From assembly GCF_028553805.1 (NCBI RefSeq), contig NZ_CP067140.1:3596001-3660000 (forward strand): a stretch of DNA of 64,000 nt, in the 5' to 3' direction. The stretch comes from Paracoccus saliphilus. Lineage in GTDB: Bacteria > Pseudomonadota > Alphaproteobacteria > Rhodobacterales > Rhodobacteraceae. The notes under the pieces are model-generated. The model searched no databases. It had not been told where the DNA came from and saw only the letters and a program-made list of their open reading frames with translations. A program made the translations under genes and the position numbers. Shown one piece after another: positions 17,371-27,250 of the stretch. The first letter of the stretch is position 1. Every line of letters begins with the position of its first letter.

Positions 17371-19209
17371 TCAATTCGCAAGGCTCTGCCGTGCGGCATG
17401 GCCCAGATATTCGGCATAGGCCCGTTTCAGCTTCTCGCTGCCGGCCACCTCCGGCACGGCGACATCCCACCAATGGCCCGCCGCTTCCAGACCGTCGCCC
17501 GGCCCCGGCGCAGCGGTGGTGTCGATCACGATCACGGTCGGGATGTCGCGGGTTCGCGCCGCCGCGATCTGCGCCTCCAGATCGGGGATGCCCGTTGCCT
17601 TCACCGCATGAGCGCCCATGCTGGCGGCATGTGCAACAAAGTCGATCTGCGGCTGCGCCTCGACATTGCAGTGCTTGTAGAGATTGTTGAACTCTTCCCC
17701 GCCGCAGCCCTGTTGCAGCCGGTTGATACAGCCATAACCGCGATTGTCGGTCAGGATCACGGTAAAGGGGATGCGCCGCATCACCGCCGTCGCCAGTTCG
17801 GAATTCGCCATCATGTAACTGCCATCGCCCACGAAGCACAGAACCTCGCGGTCCGGCTGCGCCAGCTTCAGCCCCATCGCGCCCGCGATCTCGTAGCCCA
17901 TGCAGCTATAGCCATATTCCATATGATAGCCGCCCTGTGCGGGCTGCCACAGCAGCTTTAAGGCGCCCGGCATGGTGCCCGCTGCACACATGGCGATACT
18001 GGCCGGGGTCGAGGCCCGCTGCACCGCCCCGATCACCTGCGCATCCGTCGGCAACTCGTTCTCCCCGGCAGGCGCCGCGCAATGCGCATCCACCGCCGCC
18101 AGCCATTCGGCGCGCGCCTGCGGATCGGCGGCATCGGCCCGGTAATCGCCCAGCTCTGCCGTCAGCTTCTCCAGCGCCACTTTCGCATCGGCGACAAGGC
18201 TCACCGCGCCATGCTTGGCGGCATCATGAGGCTGCACATTGATGCCGATCAGCTTCGCCTCCCCAAACAGGGTCCGCGATCCGGTGGTGAAATCCTGCAA
18301 CCGCGTGCCGACCCCGATCACCAGATCGGCCTTCGCCGCCATCCGGTTCGCCGCCGCCGAGCCATCGACCCCCGCCGCGCCGTAATTCATCTCATGCGCC
18401 TGCGCGAGCGCTGATTTCCCCGCCTGCGTCTCGATCACGGGTATATTGTGACGCTCGGCGAACTCGGCCAGAACAGCCTCCGCCCCGGAATAGATCACCC
18501 CGCCGCCGCAGACGATCACCGGGACTTTCGCCGCCCGGATCAGCCCCGCAACCTCTTCCAACTCACGCGCATCCGGCTCGGGCCGCCGGATATGCCAGAC
18601 GCGCGGCGCAAAGAACGTCTCGGGCCAGTCATAGGCCTCGGTCTGCACATCCTGGCAGAAGGACAGGCAGACCGGCCCGCAATTGGCCGGGTCGGTCATC
18701 ACTCGCAGCGCGCGCGGCAACGCGGTCAGCAGATGCTCGGGCCGGGTGATGCGGTCGAAATAACGCACCACCGGGCAGAAACAATCATTCGCGCTGACGG
18801 TCCCGTCGTCAAAATCCTCCACCTGCTGCAATACCGGATCCGGCCTGCGGTTCGCAAAGACATCACCGGCGATGAACAGCACCGGCAGCCGGTTTACATG
18901 CGCCAGGGCCGCCGCAGTCACCATATTCGTCGCCCCCGGCCCGATGGAACTCGTAACCGCCATCGCCCGCCTGCGCGACTTGCCCTTGGCATAGGCAATC
19001 GCGGCATGGGCCATCGTCTGTTCGTTCTGCCCGCGCCATGTCGGCAGGGCATCGCCGATCCGGTGCAGTGCCTCACCGATCCCGGCCACATTGCCATGCC
19101 CGAAAATCGCCCAGACCCCTTCGATGAAGCGCTCACCCTCCCCGGTCATCTGTACCGAAAGCCAGCGCGTCATGGCCTGAGCCGCCGTCAGCCGAACCGT
19201 TTCCCCCAT
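17371..19209 (-). CDS. iolD: 3D-(3,5/4)-trihydroxycyclohexane-1,2-dione hydrolase
   Basis: A 612-residue thiamine-diphosphate enzyme (acetolactate-synthase fold) opening the ring of trihydroxycyclohexanedione to give 5-deoxyglucuronate. Visible features are the N-terminal pyrimidine-binding domain with Glu in [17 protein letters not shown], a central domain beginning [14 protein letters not shown], and the C-terminal ThDP/Mg motif [12 protein letters not shown] followed by [11 protein letters not shown]. The ATG at 19209 follows AGGGGCTTGAG. An in-frame ATG seven codons upstream is part of the intergenic repeat. It lies 10 bp upstream of iolE. Confidence 0.95.
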   Translation of the reverse strand: MGETVRLTAAQAMTRWLSVQMTGEGERFIEGVWAIFGHGNVAGIGEALHRIGDALPTWRGQNEQTMAHAAIAYAKGKSRRRAMAVTSSIGPGATNMVTAAALAHVNRLPVLFIAGDVFANRRPDPVLQQVEDFDDGTVSANDCFCPVVRYFDRITRPEHLLTALPRALRVMTDPANCGPVCLSFCQDVQTEAYDWPETFFAPRVWHIRRPEPDARELEEVAGLIRAAKVPVIVCGGGVIYSGAEAVLAEFAERHNIPVIETQAGKSALAQAHEMNYGAAGVDGSAAANRMAAKADLVIGVGTRLQDFTTGSRTLFGEAKLIGINVQPHDAAKHGAVSLVADAKVALEKLTAELGDYRADAADPQARAEWLAAVDAHCAAPAGENELPTDAQVIGAVQRASTPASIAMCAAGTMPGALKLLWQPAQGGYHMEYGYSCMGYEIAGAMGLKLAQPDREVLCFVGDGSYMMANSELATAVMRRIPFTVILTDNRGYGCINRLQQGCGGEEFNNLYKHCNVEAQPQIDFVAHAASMGAHAVKATGIPDLEAQIAAARTRDIPTVIVIDTTAAPGPGDGLEAAGHWWDVAVPEVAGSEKLKRAYAEYLGHAARQSLAN

Positions 19210-19218
19210 CTCAAGCCC

Positions 19219-19280
19219 CTTCTTCTTCATTCAAATATCCCGGGGTGAATTGGCCGCAGGCCAAGAGGGGCAGCGCCCCT
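19219..19280 (-). repeat. intergenic hairpin repeat, copy 2 (between iolC and iolD)
   Basis: This is the same module as at 16369-16437: TCTTCTTCATTCAAATATCC, a GGTGAATTGGCC-GCAG-GCC core, then AGGGGC-AGC-GCCCCT (19266-19280). Both copies lie immediately upstream of an iol gene in the same orientation. Confidence 0.75.
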
Positions 19281-19297
19281 GCCTTTCCTTGCCAATC

Positions 19298-21199
19298 TCA
19301 CGCTGCCGCCCGAATACGCGCCTGATCCCAGATCCCGCAAAGCCGCCCATAGCGTTCCGCCATTCGCGCCACGGCATCCTCGTCGCCGACCCGCCCGTCA
19401 AGCCAGTCCCGCGCCACCTCGCCGAAGATCGTCCGGCCCACGGCAAAGCCCCGCACCAGATCGAACCCGGCTGCGACCTCGAAGCTGGCCGCCAGTTCGT
19501 CCTCCGGCGCGTCCAGCCCCAGCACCACGATACCGCGCGTATGCCGGTCATACTCCTCGATGGCTGTGATGGCATTCGCCCAGGCCGCGCGTGTCTTCAG
19601 CGGCTCCAGCTTCCACCAATCGGGCCAGATCCCTGCCGCGTAGAACTGCCGGATCAGCCTGGCCGTGGTCTCGTCATCCACCGGACCGACCTTGGAGGGG
19701 ATGATCTCCAGCAGGAATTCCAGCCCGTTCCGCCGTGCCGCCGTGAACAGCCGTTTCACCGTAGCCTCCTGATCCGCGCGGGTCGCCGCATCGTCATCGG
19801 GATGGCAGAAACACAGAACCTTCACCACGTTTTTGCGTGCCCATTCCGATAAGCCGCCGCAATCCGGCCCCAGTTCCGGCTCCAGCGTCAGCGGCCTCGA
19901 GCCCGGCCATTCGCAGGGCCGCCCGATCCACAGCCCGGTGCCCGAGGCCGCATGGAGCGCCCGCTTCCCGATCCGGTTGTCGCAAAGGATCCCATAACCC
20001 GGTTGCCCGCCTTGCACCTGCAGCGCCGCCTTCAGGCACAATTCCTTGAAGGCTTCGCCCTTCTCGGGGGTATAACCGGCCATGTCCTCAAGCTGCATCC
20101 GGTGATCGAAGGCGAATACCCGCATGCTGGACCAGTCGCCGCTGCGATTGGTCGCCCAGTGGATCTGCTCCAGCTCGGTATCGTTGCGCAGATCGGGGCG
20201 GATCACCCCGCGCGTGAGGAAGAATTCCAGCTCGGCCAGCGAGGGATAGGCCGGCGTGCAGCCATGGCGACTGACCGCGAAGGCTCCGCAGGCATTGGCG
20301 TATTTCAGCGCGGTGGGCCAGTCCTCACCATCCAGCCAGCCCTTCAACAGACCCGAGAAGAACCCGTCCCCCGCGCCCAGCACGTTGAACACCTCGATCG
20401 GGAAGCCCGACCCGCTTTCACCATCGTCCAGACTGTCGGGGATCGTGCCCTCGAAGGCCACCGCCCCGGCCGCCCCGCGCTTGCAGACCAGCGTGGCCTC
20501 CGAGACCCCGCGCACCGCACGCAGCGCAGCCACCGTGTCGGTGGTGCCTCCGGCGATATGGAACTCTTCCTCGGTGCCGACGATCAGGTCGAAGAAATGC
20601 AGCACCGATTGCAGCTTGGCCGTCACCTCGGCGCTTTCGACAAAGCGGCTCTCGCCTTCACCATGCCCTGCCACGCCCCAGAGATTCGGGCGATAGTCGA
20701 TATCCAACGCTGTCTTCGCGCCATGTTTCCGCGCCAGCTCCAGCGCCTTGAGTACCGCGCCCTCGGTGCGCTTATGGCTCAGATGCGTCCCCGTCGCCAC
20801 CACGGCCCGAGCCTCACCGATGAATCCCTCGTCGATATCGTCCTCGCTCAGCGCCATGTCGGCGCAATTCTCGCGGTAGAAGATCAGCGGGAAACTGTCC
20901 TCGTCGCGGATGCCCAGCAGCACCAGCGCCGTCAGGCGCTCGGGATCACTCGCGACGCCGCGAACATCGACGCCCTCACGGACAAGCTGCTCGCGGATGA
21001 AGCGGCCCATATGCTCATCACCGACCTTGGTGATCACCGCCGATTTCAACCCGAGCCGCGCGGTCCCGCAGGCGATATTGGTCGGAGAGCCGCCGATATA
21101 CTTCGCGAAACTCCCCATATCCTCCAGGCGACCGCCAACCTGCTGGCCGTAAAGGTCAACCGAACTCCGGCCGATCGTGATCACGTCAAGCGGTTTCAT
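19298..21199 (-). CDS. iolC: bifunctional 5-dehydro-2-deoxygluconokinase / DUF2090 aldolase
   Basis: A 633-residue fusion. Residues 1-330 are a PfkB/ribokinase-type IolC kinase ([15 protein letters not shown] near the start, [14 protein letters not shown] with the catalytic Asp) that phosphorylates 2-deoxy-5-keto-gluconate. Residues about 335-633 are a DUF2090 domain ([37 protein letters not shown]) related to class I aldolases and taken to act as IolJ, splitting the product into DHAP and malonate semialdehyde. The ATG at 21199 overlaps the preceding oxidoreductase by 14 bp. No separate iolJ is present, which supports the bifunctional reading. Confidence 0.92.
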   Translation of the reverse strand: MKPLDVITIGRSSVDLYGQQVGGRLEDMGSFAKYIGGSPTNIACGTARLGLKSAVITKVGDEHMGRFIREQLVREGVDVRGVASDPERLTALVLLGIRDEDSFPLIFYRENCADMALSEDDIDEGFIGEARAVVATGTHLSHKRTEGAVLKALELARKHGAKTALDIDYRPNLWGVAGHGEGESRFVESAEVTAKLQSVLHFFDLIVGTEEEFHIAGGTTDTVAALRAVRGVSEATLVCKRGAAGAVAFEGTIPDSLDDGESGSGFPIEVFNVLGAGDGFFSGLLKGWLDGEDWPTALKYANACGAFAVSRHGCTPAYPSLAELEFFLTRGVIRPDLRNDTELEQIHWATNRSGDWSSMRVFAFDHRMQLEDMAGYTPEKGEAFKELCLKAALQVQGGQPGYGILCDNRIGKRALHAASGTGLWIGRPCEWPGSRPLTLEPELGPDCGGLSEWARKNVVKVLCFCHPDDDAATRADQEATVKRLFTAARRNGLEFLLEIIPSKVGPVDDETTARLIRQFYAAGIWPDWWKLEPLKTRAAWANAITAIEEYDRHTRGIVVLGLDAPEDELAASFEVAAGFDLVRGFAVGRTIFGEVARDWLDGRVGDEDAVARMAERYGRLCGIWDQARIRAAA

Positions 21200-22319
21200 A
21201 TGTCTTCTCCTCGATCCGCACCGGGCGGCCGTTCGACTCCGCCATGGCATGGATAATCCGTTCGATGATCAGGCCCTGTGCGAAATCCGGCCCCGCCTCA
21301 GGCCCGCCCGATATGGCGCGCAGCAGGTCGCGGGCCTCGATCACCTTCTGCTCGTTGAAACCGAAATTATGGCCCGGCGCAGGACAGAACTCCGCAAAAT
21401 CGGGTTGTTGTGGCCCGGTCAGATGGCGGGTGAAGCCCTGTTCTCCCGCACGGTGAAGCCATAACTCGTTCATGTTCTCCTGATCGAAAACCAAGGTGCC
21501 TTCCGATCCGTGCACTTCCCATTGCAGGCGGCATTTGCGGCCCCGCGCCACCCGTGAGGTCGCAAAGGAGCCCTGTGCCCCCGAGGCGAAACGGATCAGG
21601 GCCAGCGCGCTGTCCTCGTTCTCGACCGCACGCGGACCTTCGGGCGAAGGGCGCTGCGGCACCGCGATCTGCGTCATCGCGGTGACCTCGGAAACCGGAC
21701 CCATCAGCTCCAGCATCTGGCTGACAAGATGGCAGCCCAGATCGCCAAGCGCGCCCAGCCCCCCGGCCTCGTGAGTCATCCGCCAGGACCACGGCAGTTC
21801 CGGATCGGCGGAGTAATCCTCGTCATAGACGCCGCGGAACGCCAGGGGGCGACCGATCACGCCTTCGGAAATCATGTTCCGGGCGGCCTGAAAGGCGGGC
21901 GAGCGGAGATAGTTATAGCCCAGCAGAGTTATCTGGCCGGGATGATCGGCGGCCAGATCGGCCATCGCCAGCGCATCCGACAGCGTCAGCGCCATGGGCT
22001 TTTCCAACCAGACATGCTTGCCCGCACGCAGCGCCGCCTCGGCCATCGGGCGATGCAATCCGTTGGGCGTGGTGATCGAGACCACATCGACAGCCGGATC
22101 GGCGATTGCCGCCTGCCAGCCGGCTTCCGCGCGGGCAAAGCCGAACTGCGCGGCAAATGCCTGCGCCCGTTCCCCGGGCGCATCGCAGAGCAGTTCCAGC
22201 CGGGGATGGGCGCCGCCGAACACCGTGGCGACGTTCCGCCATGCCATGGCGTGGCATTTGCCCATGAAGCCCGTTCCGATCAGGGCCACTCCAAGCGGCT
22301 TGTCCGGCATCTGCAGCAT
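21186..22319 (-). CDS. Gfo/Idh/MocA family oxidoreductase
   Basis: A 377-residue NAD(P)-dependent oxidoreductase: a Rossmann domain starting [19 protein letters not shown], catalytic Lys in WLEKPMALT, and a C-terminal alpha/beta domain with the family [11 protein letters not shown] segment. Family members oxidise or reduce inositols, inososes and related polyols. With IolG encoded upstream, this one may handle an inositol stereoisomer (scyllo- or D-chiro-inositol) or a linked sugar; that is an inference. The ATG at 22319 follows GAGGAGGG. It is 10 bp after the ABC ATPase and overlaps iolC by 14 bp. Confidence 0.85.
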   Translation of the reverse strand: MLQMPDKPLGVALIGTGFMGKCHAMAWRNVATVFGGAHPRLELLCDAPGERAQAFAAQFGFARAEAGWQAAIADPAVDVVSITTPNGLHRPMAEAALRAGKHVWLEKPMALTLSDALAMADLAADHPGQITLLGYNYLRSPAFQAARNMISEGVIGRPLAFRGVYDEDYSADPELPWSWRMTHEAGGLGALGDLGCHLVSQMLELMGPVSEVTAMTQIAVPQRPSPEGPRAVENEDSALALIRFASGAQGSFATSRVARGRKCRLQWEVHGSEGTLVFDQENMNELWLHRAGEQGFTRHLTGPQQPDFAEFCPAPGHNFGFNEQKVIEARDLLRAISGGPEAGPDFAQGLIIERIIHAMAESNGRPVRIEEKTYETA

Positions 22320-22329
22320 CCCGCCCTCC

Positions 22330-23109
22330 TCAGACCGTTCCGCCAAGCGAACCTTCAAGCTGCGCCATTTCCTGGCCGCCTGCCATCATGTCCTGCAATT
22401 CCGAGGCGTCGATCTCGCCCTTTTTCGCGGTGCCCAGGGTCTGGCCACGGTTCAGCACCGTGAAACGGTCGCCCACCGCCAGCGCATGGCGCACGTTATG
22501 CGAGATGAAGACCACGCCGATGCCCTGGTTGCGCACCCGGTCGATGGTCGCCAGAACGTTCGAGGTCTGCCGCACCCCGAGCGCTGAGGTCGGCTCGTCC
22601 AGGATCAGCACCTTGGCGCCGAAATGGACGGCCCGCGCGATCGCGACGGTCTGGCGTTCGCCCCCCGACAGGGTACCGACGGCCTGATCGGGCGCGCGCA
22701 GGTTGATCCCCATCTTGCGCATCTCTTCCATGGTGGTCGCATTCGCCTTCTCTGTATCGAAACGCTTGAACGGCCCCCAACCCTTGGTCGGCTCCCGCCC
22801 CATGAAGAAATTGCGGGTCACGCTCATCAACGGGATCATCGCCAGATCCTGGAACACCGTGGCGATGCCGGCCTCCATCGCATCGCGGGGACTGTCGAAA
22901 CTCAATTCCCTACCCTCGAAACTGATGGTTCCCTCGGTCGGCTTGTGCACGCCCGACATGGTCTTGATGAAGGTGGATTTCCCCGCGCCGTTATCGCCCA
23001 GCAGGCAATGGCATTCGCCCGCGCGGACATCGAAGGTCACGCCGTTCAGGGCGATGACATTGCCGAAATGCTTCTTGATGTTTTCCATGTGGATGATCGG
23101 ATCGGACAT
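22330..23109 (-). CDS. sugar ABC transporter ATP-binding protein
   Basis: A 259-residue single ABC domain: Walker [10 protein letters not shown] (about 38-46), Q-loop VFQDLAMIP, signature TLSGGERQ, Walker [13 protein letters not shown] and switch His in [10 protein letters not shown]. Carbohydrate-uptake CUT2 ATPases are usually fused double domains near 500 residues. Half-size versions occur in fructose (FrcA-like) and some inositol systems. The stop-to-start distance from the permease is 1 bp, so they are co-translated. It powers import of the ligand bound by the periplasmic protein two genes upstream. Confidence 0.92.
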   Translation of the reverse strand: MSDPIIHMENIKKHFGNVIALNGVTFDVRAGECHCLLGDNGAGKSTFIKTMSGVHKPTEGTISFEGRELSFDSPRDAMEAGIATVFQDLAMIPLMSVTRNFFMGREPTKGWGPFKRFDTEKANATTMEEMRKMGINLRAPDQAVGTLSGGERQTVAIARAVHFGAKVLILDEPTSALGVRQTSNVLATIDRVRNQGIGVVFISHNVRHALAVGDRFTVLNRGQTLGTAKKGEIDASELQDMMAGGQEMAQLEGSLGGTV

Positions 23110-23110
23110 C

Positions 23111-24217
23111 TCAACGCTCCCCCGTCACACGCTTGCGGATGACATTGTTGAAGATGACGGCGAGCAACAGCATCCCACCCAGGAAAACCTGGAACCAGTC
23201 CTGATCGAAATTGGTATAGGTCAGCCCGATCGTCACCATGCCGAAAATGATGGCGCCAAAGAAGGCACCGATGGCCGAACCGTATCCCCCGGTCAGCAGA
23301 CAGCCACCTATGACGGCCGTGATGATCGCCTCGAATTCCTTCATAAAGCCGCGACGGGCATCGGTCGAGCCGGCGTCAATCACGGTGATCACGGCAACCA
23401 GGGCGGCAGCACAGGCGGTCAGCATGAAGAGCGAAATCTTGACGCGCTTGACCGGCACACCCGAATTCTCGGCGGCGTTGCTGTCTCCGCCTGAAGCAAA
23501 AATCCAGTTCCCGGAGGGCGTCTTCAGCAAAATATAGGTGGCCAGCAGCGCGAAACCGATAAACCACAGGATCTCGACCGGGATGCCGGGAACCTTGGGC
23601 ATTCCCGAGCCGAACTTCTCGACCACTCCAAGTTCTGCCAGCCAGCGGAACAACCCGCCAAAAGCGTCTCCCGAGAAAATTGGTGTCAGAAAATCGCCTT
23701 CGACTGCGCTGCGCACACCCCGAAGCTGGGTCGAACCGCCCGAGAATAGCTTGAGGCCGACCAGCGTGGCGCCGCGCAGGATGAACAGGAAGGCCAGCGT
23801 AACGATGAAACTGGGCAAGCCGGTACGGATGACGATATAGCCATTCAGCGCCCCCATCGCGGCTGCACATGCCATGGTCAACGGGATCGCAAGGATCAGC
23901 GGCAGTTCCATATTCACCGCCAGCACACCAAAGATCAGCCCGGTGAAGGCCACCATGGAACCGATCGACAGGTCGAACTCTCCGCCGATCATCAGCATCG
24001 CCGCGGCGATCCCCAGAATCCCCAGTTGTGCCGCCGGTGTCAGGAAGTTCATGATCCCCGACAGGGTGAACATGGTACGGTCGGCGGTGATGAGAAAGAA
24101 GATTGTGACGAGAATTACCCCTCCGATCGCGCCCAGTTCGGGGCGTCTCATCAACCTGGTCGCGAACGACTCGGATTTGATCCGCTCGTCCGCCATCTGC
24201 GTGGCGTCCGTGTTCAT
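23111..24217 (-). CDS. sugar ABC transporter permease (CUT2, RbsC-like)
   Basis: A 368-residue polytopic membrane protein with about ten hydrophobic segments and the BPD_transp_2 pattern: [20 protein letters not shown] near the second or third helix and [20 protein letters not shown] near the end. It forms the inner-membrane channel of the ribose/inositol-type importer. A periplasmic-loop insertion (about 165-215, [18 protein letters not shown]) is longer than in RbsC. It starts 71 bp after the binding-protein gene. Confidence 0.92.
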   Translation of the reverse strand: MNTDATQMADERIKSESFATRLMRRPELGAIGGVILVTIFFLITADRTMFTLSGIMNFLTPAAQLGILGIAAAMLMIGGEFDLSIGSMVAFTGLIFGVLAVNMELPLILAIPLTMACAAAMGALNGYIVIRTGLPSFIVTLAFLFILRGATLVGLKLFSGGSTQLRGVRSAVEGDFLTPIFSGDAFGGLFRWLAELGVVEKFGSGMPKVPGIPVEILWFIGFALLATYILLKTPSGNWIFASGGDSNAAENSGVPVKRVKISLFMLTACAAALVAVITVIDAGSTDARRGFMKEFEAIITAVIGGCLLTGGYGSAIGAFFGAIIFGMVTIGLTYTNFDQDWFQVFLGGMLLLAVIFNNVIRKRVTGER

Positions 24218-24288
24218 GGCTTTGTCCCCTCATGTTTAGGATAGACACCGGGCGCGCAGCCGTCACGCGCGCCCGGCCGGTTCCATCG

Positions 24289-25212
24289 TCAGCGGATGCC
24301 CTGAGCGGAAAGTTCGATCACCTGCGCCGCCTTGTCCTGCGTGATCAGGTTGGGGCCGGAAGGCACATCGCCGCCCGGCATCAGCCCGTATTGAGCGTTC
24401 AGCGCCAAGAAGGTGACCGGCAGATATCCCTGCAGGAACTGCTGCTGATCGATGGCAAAGGCCGCCTTGCCATCGGCGATGGCCTCGAGGAAACCAGCAG
24501 AGAGATCGAAGCTGGCAATCAGCAGATCATCGCGTCCAAGGGCCTCAGCCGCGGCCACGGCAGGTTCCCCCACGAGACTGGCACCCAGCCCCAGAACCGT
24601 ATCGACATCAGGATCGGATTCCAGAGCCGCGCGCACTTTCGATTGCACCTCGGTCGGGTCGTTTTGGGTCGGAACCACGTCGACAGGATTGCCAAAGCCT
24701 TCGGCGAAACCTTCGCAGCGCTGGTCCAGCGATACATTACCCACTTCCTGATTGACGCAGATGGCCTTGGTACCGCCCATCTCGGCCAGTTCTTGGCCCG
24801 CCGCCTTGCCGGCATCGTATTCCGACTGCCCGACATGAAGATGCGCACCCAGTTCATGCGCGACATCCGAACCGGAATTCATCGAGATCACCGGGATTCC
24901 CGCTTCCACCGCTCTCTGGATCGAGGGCCCGAGCGCGTCGGCATCAGGGATGGAGACAACCAGCCCGTCGGGTTCCTGGTTCACGGCAGCGTCGATCAGT
25001 TGGCTCATCTGGACCATGTCGAAGGTTTCAGGCGAGCGGAATTCGACATTGGCGCCGGTATCCTCTCCGGCCTTGGCAACGCCGTTCTTGACCACCGACC
25101 AGAACGGGTCATTGGCCTGACCATGAGCGACCACGACGATATCCTGCGCCCCGGCCTGCCCGGCAAGGGTCAGTCCCGCAGCGGTGGCGATTGCTTTGAA
25201 CATGTGTTTCAT
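24289..25212 (-). CDS. periplasmic sugar-binding protein (inositol-type)
   Basis: A 307-residue type 1 periplasmic binding protein with signal peptide MKHMFKAIATAAGLTLAGQAGA and mature start QDIVVV. The fold markers are HGQANDPFWSVVKNG, DGLVVSIPDADAL, IPVISMNSGSD and LIASFDLS. It delivers its ligand to the CUT2 permease. Because the operon is an inositol cluster, myo-inositol or an inositol relative is the likely ligand; this is inferred from context. The ATG at 25212 follows GGGAGG. Confidence 0.9.
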   Translation of the reverse strand: MKHMFKAIATAAGLTLAGQAGAQDIVVVAHGQANDPFWSVVKNGVAKAGEDTGANVEFRSPETFDMVQMSQLIDAAVNQEPDGLVVSIPDADALGPSIQRAVEAGIPVISMNSGSDVAHELGAHLHVGQSEYDAGKAAGQELAEMGGTKAICVNQEVGNVSLDQRCEGFAEGFGNPVDVVPTQNDPTEVQSKVRAALESDPDVDTVLGLGASLVGEPAVAAAEALGRDDLLIASFDLSAGFLEAIADGKAAFAIDQQQFLQGYLPVTFLALNAQYGLMPGGDVPSGPNLITQDKAAQVIELSAQGIR

Positions 25213-25281
25213 GATTTTCCTCCCAGTTTTGGTTCCTGCCGAGGGCTCCTTCCCCCGGCCCTTCGGCGCAGCGCGCCGAAT

Positions 25282-26106
25282 TCAACAGCCCAAGGCTCTC
25301 AGTTCCCGCACGGAACGGGCCAGAATGTCCCCAAGCATATCACGATATCCCGGTCCCTTGTCGGTGTTGAAAGGATCGGGACCCGGTGCGGCGGGCTCGA
25401 GAATGATCGGGCCGTCATAGCCGATCTCGTCCAGAGCCCTGATCTGCGCGGCAAAGTCGGTATGGCCGTCACCGATAGCCCCCCGGTTCGAATCCGCCGC
25501 GTGATAAAGACCGATATGCCTGCCGCCCCTGCGCAGGGCCACCGCCGGATCGGCCTCTTCGATATTCATGTGATAGGCGTCCGGTAAAAGCCGCAGATTG
25601 GGCGCCGAAACGGCCTCGATCAGGGCGAGCCCCTCCTCCACGCTGCGGATCTGATGACTTTCGTAACGGTTGAGAATCTCGAACACGACCGACAGCCCGG
25701 CCTTCCCGGCCATTGCACAAATGCGCTTCGTGCTGTCGATCAATAGCCTGTCCTCTTCGGCTTGATCCGATACCGGACGAATCCGCTGCACCAGCCCGTG
25801 GCAGGAAATTAGTGGCGCTCCTTCTGGCAGGTCAAGCCGCAGCGCCCATTCGATCAGGCGCTGGTAATAGGTGATCGCACTCTCCCGCGACTCGCCGTTC
25901 GGATGGCTGATATCGGCATCCGCCGGGGTGATCGAAAAGATCGTCAGGTCGTGCCCGGCGAAAATACGCCCCGCCTCTGCCGGATCGATGCCATCGACAT
26001 CGCCATGCAGTTCCACCCCGTCCAGCCCTGCGCGCCGAACCCGCGCGGCGATGACCGACAGGTCCTCGCCGCCGAAAATCCATGTGCAGCAGCCCAGGAG
26101 ACGCAT
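25282..26106 (-). CDS. xylose-isomerase-like TIM-barrel isomerase/epimerase
   Basis: A 274-residue AP-endonuclease-2-type TIM barrel starting MRLLGCCTWIFGG. Metal-ligand segments are VVFEILNRYES, LLPDAYHMNIEE, HIGLYHAADSN and PIILEPAAPG. This fold includes IolI (inosose isomerase), IolH and hydroxypyruvate/tagatose epimerases. Next to iolG it could act as an inosose isomerase (IolI-like), but the sequence does not settle this. It starts 1 bp after the iolG stop, the tightest spacing in the operon. Confidence 0.82.
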   Translation of the reverse strand: MRLLGCCTWIFGGEDLSVIAARVRRAGLDGVELHGDVDGIDPAEAGRIFAGHDLTIFSITPADADISHPNGESRESAITYYQRLIEWALRLDLPEGAPLISCHGLVQRIRPVSDQAEEDRLLIDSTKRICAMAGKAGLSVVFEILNRYESHQIRSVEEGLALIEAVSAPNLRLLPDAYHMNIEEADPAVALRRGGRHIGLYHAADSNRGAIGDGHTDFAAQIRALDEIGYDGPIILEPAAPGPDPFNTDKGPGYRDMLGDILARSVRELRALGC

Positions 26107-26107
26107 G

Positions 26108-27115
26108 TCAGCCCCCTGTCATATCTGGTGTGATAGTCACGGGCGCTCCGGTCCGCGCCGAAAGAGTCGCCGCTTCGGCACAGGCGAGCGCGGCGACGCC
26201 GTCGCGCAATGTCACCGGCATCGGCGCATTGGATTTCAGCGCCTCGACAAAGGCTGACCATTCAGCCTCGTAAGCCCGCATGTAGCGCTCCAGGAAGAAA
26301 TGAACCGGCTTGGCAGAAACCACGCCCTCGGCGGTACTCTTCTCGACCGTGTTTTCCAACACGTTCTTCGCGGCAAGCAGCCCTCCCGATCCCAGCAATT
26401 CGACACGCTGATCATAGCCATAGCCGGCGCGGCGCGAGTTCTTGACGACCGCGATCCGCCCATCCTCCCAGATCATGGTGACAACGGCCGTATCGACATC
26501 CCCGGCAGCCCCGATTCCGGCATCCACGAGGCAGGAGCCATGTGCCGTCACCTGCGCAGGCACGCTGCCGAAGATCCAGCAGGCCATGTCGAAATCATGG
26601 ATCATCATGTCGCGGAACAATCCGCCCGAGACCTCGATATAGCTAACCGGCGGCGGCGCCGGATCGAAAGAGGTGATCGACAGAAGTTCGCCCCTGCCGA
26701 TCTCGCCCCCGTCGAAAGCAGATTTCAGGGCGGCGAAATTCGGGTCGAAGCGGCGATTGAAACCGATCATCACCGGCTTGCCTGTTTTGCCGGCATTGGC
26801 CAGCGTCTTCAGGGCACGTTCCAGTGACAGGTCCACCGGCTTTTCACATAGCACCGCCTTGCCCGCTGCCGTCGCCCGCTCGATCAGGTCGGAATGGGTA
26901 TCGGTCGAAGTGGCGATCAGCACTGCGTCGATGCCGTCATCTTCGATGATCTCGTCGACAGCTCTCTGTTCGGCCCCGACGAGAGCGGCCAAATTCCTGG
27001 CAGCTTCTGCGTTGGTATCGGCGATCGCCACCAAACGGCAATCCTCTCCCGCGACCATCGCTTTCGCATGAACCTGGCCAATCCGGCCCGCCCCCAGCAA
27101 GGCAATCTTCAGCAT
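26108..27115 (-). CDS. iolG: myo-inositol 2-dehydrogenase
   Basis: A 335-residue Gfo/Idh/MocA dehydrogenase, the usual IolG length. The Rossmann start is MLKIALLGAGRIGQVHAKA, catalytic Lys lies in CEKPVDLS, and the signature Asp/His are in FRDMMIHDFDMACWIFG. It oxidises myo-inositol to 2-inosose with NAD+, the entry step of the pathway. It is the first gene of the operon, reading away from the LacI-type regulator. The ATG at 27115 lies 56 bp from the nearer palindromic operator. An in-frame start at 27187 would lie inside the operators and is rejected. Confidence 0.92.
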   Translation of the reverse strand: MLKIALLGAGRIGQVHAKAMVAGEDCRLVAIADTNAEAARNLAALVGAEQRAVDEIIEDDGIDAVLIATSTDTHSDLIERATAAGKAVLCEKPVDLSLERALKTLANAGKTGKPVMIGFNRRFDPNFAALKSAFDGGEIGRGELLSITSFDPAPPPVSYIEVSGGLFRDMMIHDFDMACWIFGSVPAQVTAHGSCLVDAGIGAAGDVDTAVVTMIWEDGRIAVVKNSRRAGYGYDQRVELLGSGGLLAAKNVLENTVEKSTAEGVVSAKPVHFFLERYMRAYEAEWSAFVEALKSNAPMPVTLRDGVAALACAEAATLSARTGAPVTITPDMTGG

Positions 27116-27170
27116 CCCGCACTCCCCCGAATCGCCTACAGAACTATGTGTTGGCGGCAGGCTGACACTT

Positions 27171-27188
27171 CTTGCACGCGCGTGCAAG
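27171..27188. promoter_or_regulatory. LacI-type operator O1, perfect palindrome
   Basis: CTTGCACGCGCGTGCAAG is a perfect 18-bp palindrome with the central CG step typical of LacI/GalR-family operators. It lies between the divergent iolG operon and the regulator gene. A second copy sits 23 bp away centre to centre. Confidence 0.85.
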
Positions 27189-27195
27189 AAAAATT

Positions 27196-27209
27196 TGCAC
27201 GCGCGTGCA
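27196..27209. promoter_or_regulatory. LacI-type operator O2, palindrome
   Basis: TGCACGCGCGTGCA is a perfect 14-bp palindrome with the same core as O1. The 23-bp spacing is about two helical turns, so two dimers could bind the same DNA face. It lies 41 bp upstream of the regulator start, which suggests autoregulation too. Confidence 0.85.
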
Positions 27210-27250
27210 TTCTGCTTTGCCCCACCGCACAGCTAGGCTAGTCTGCCATC

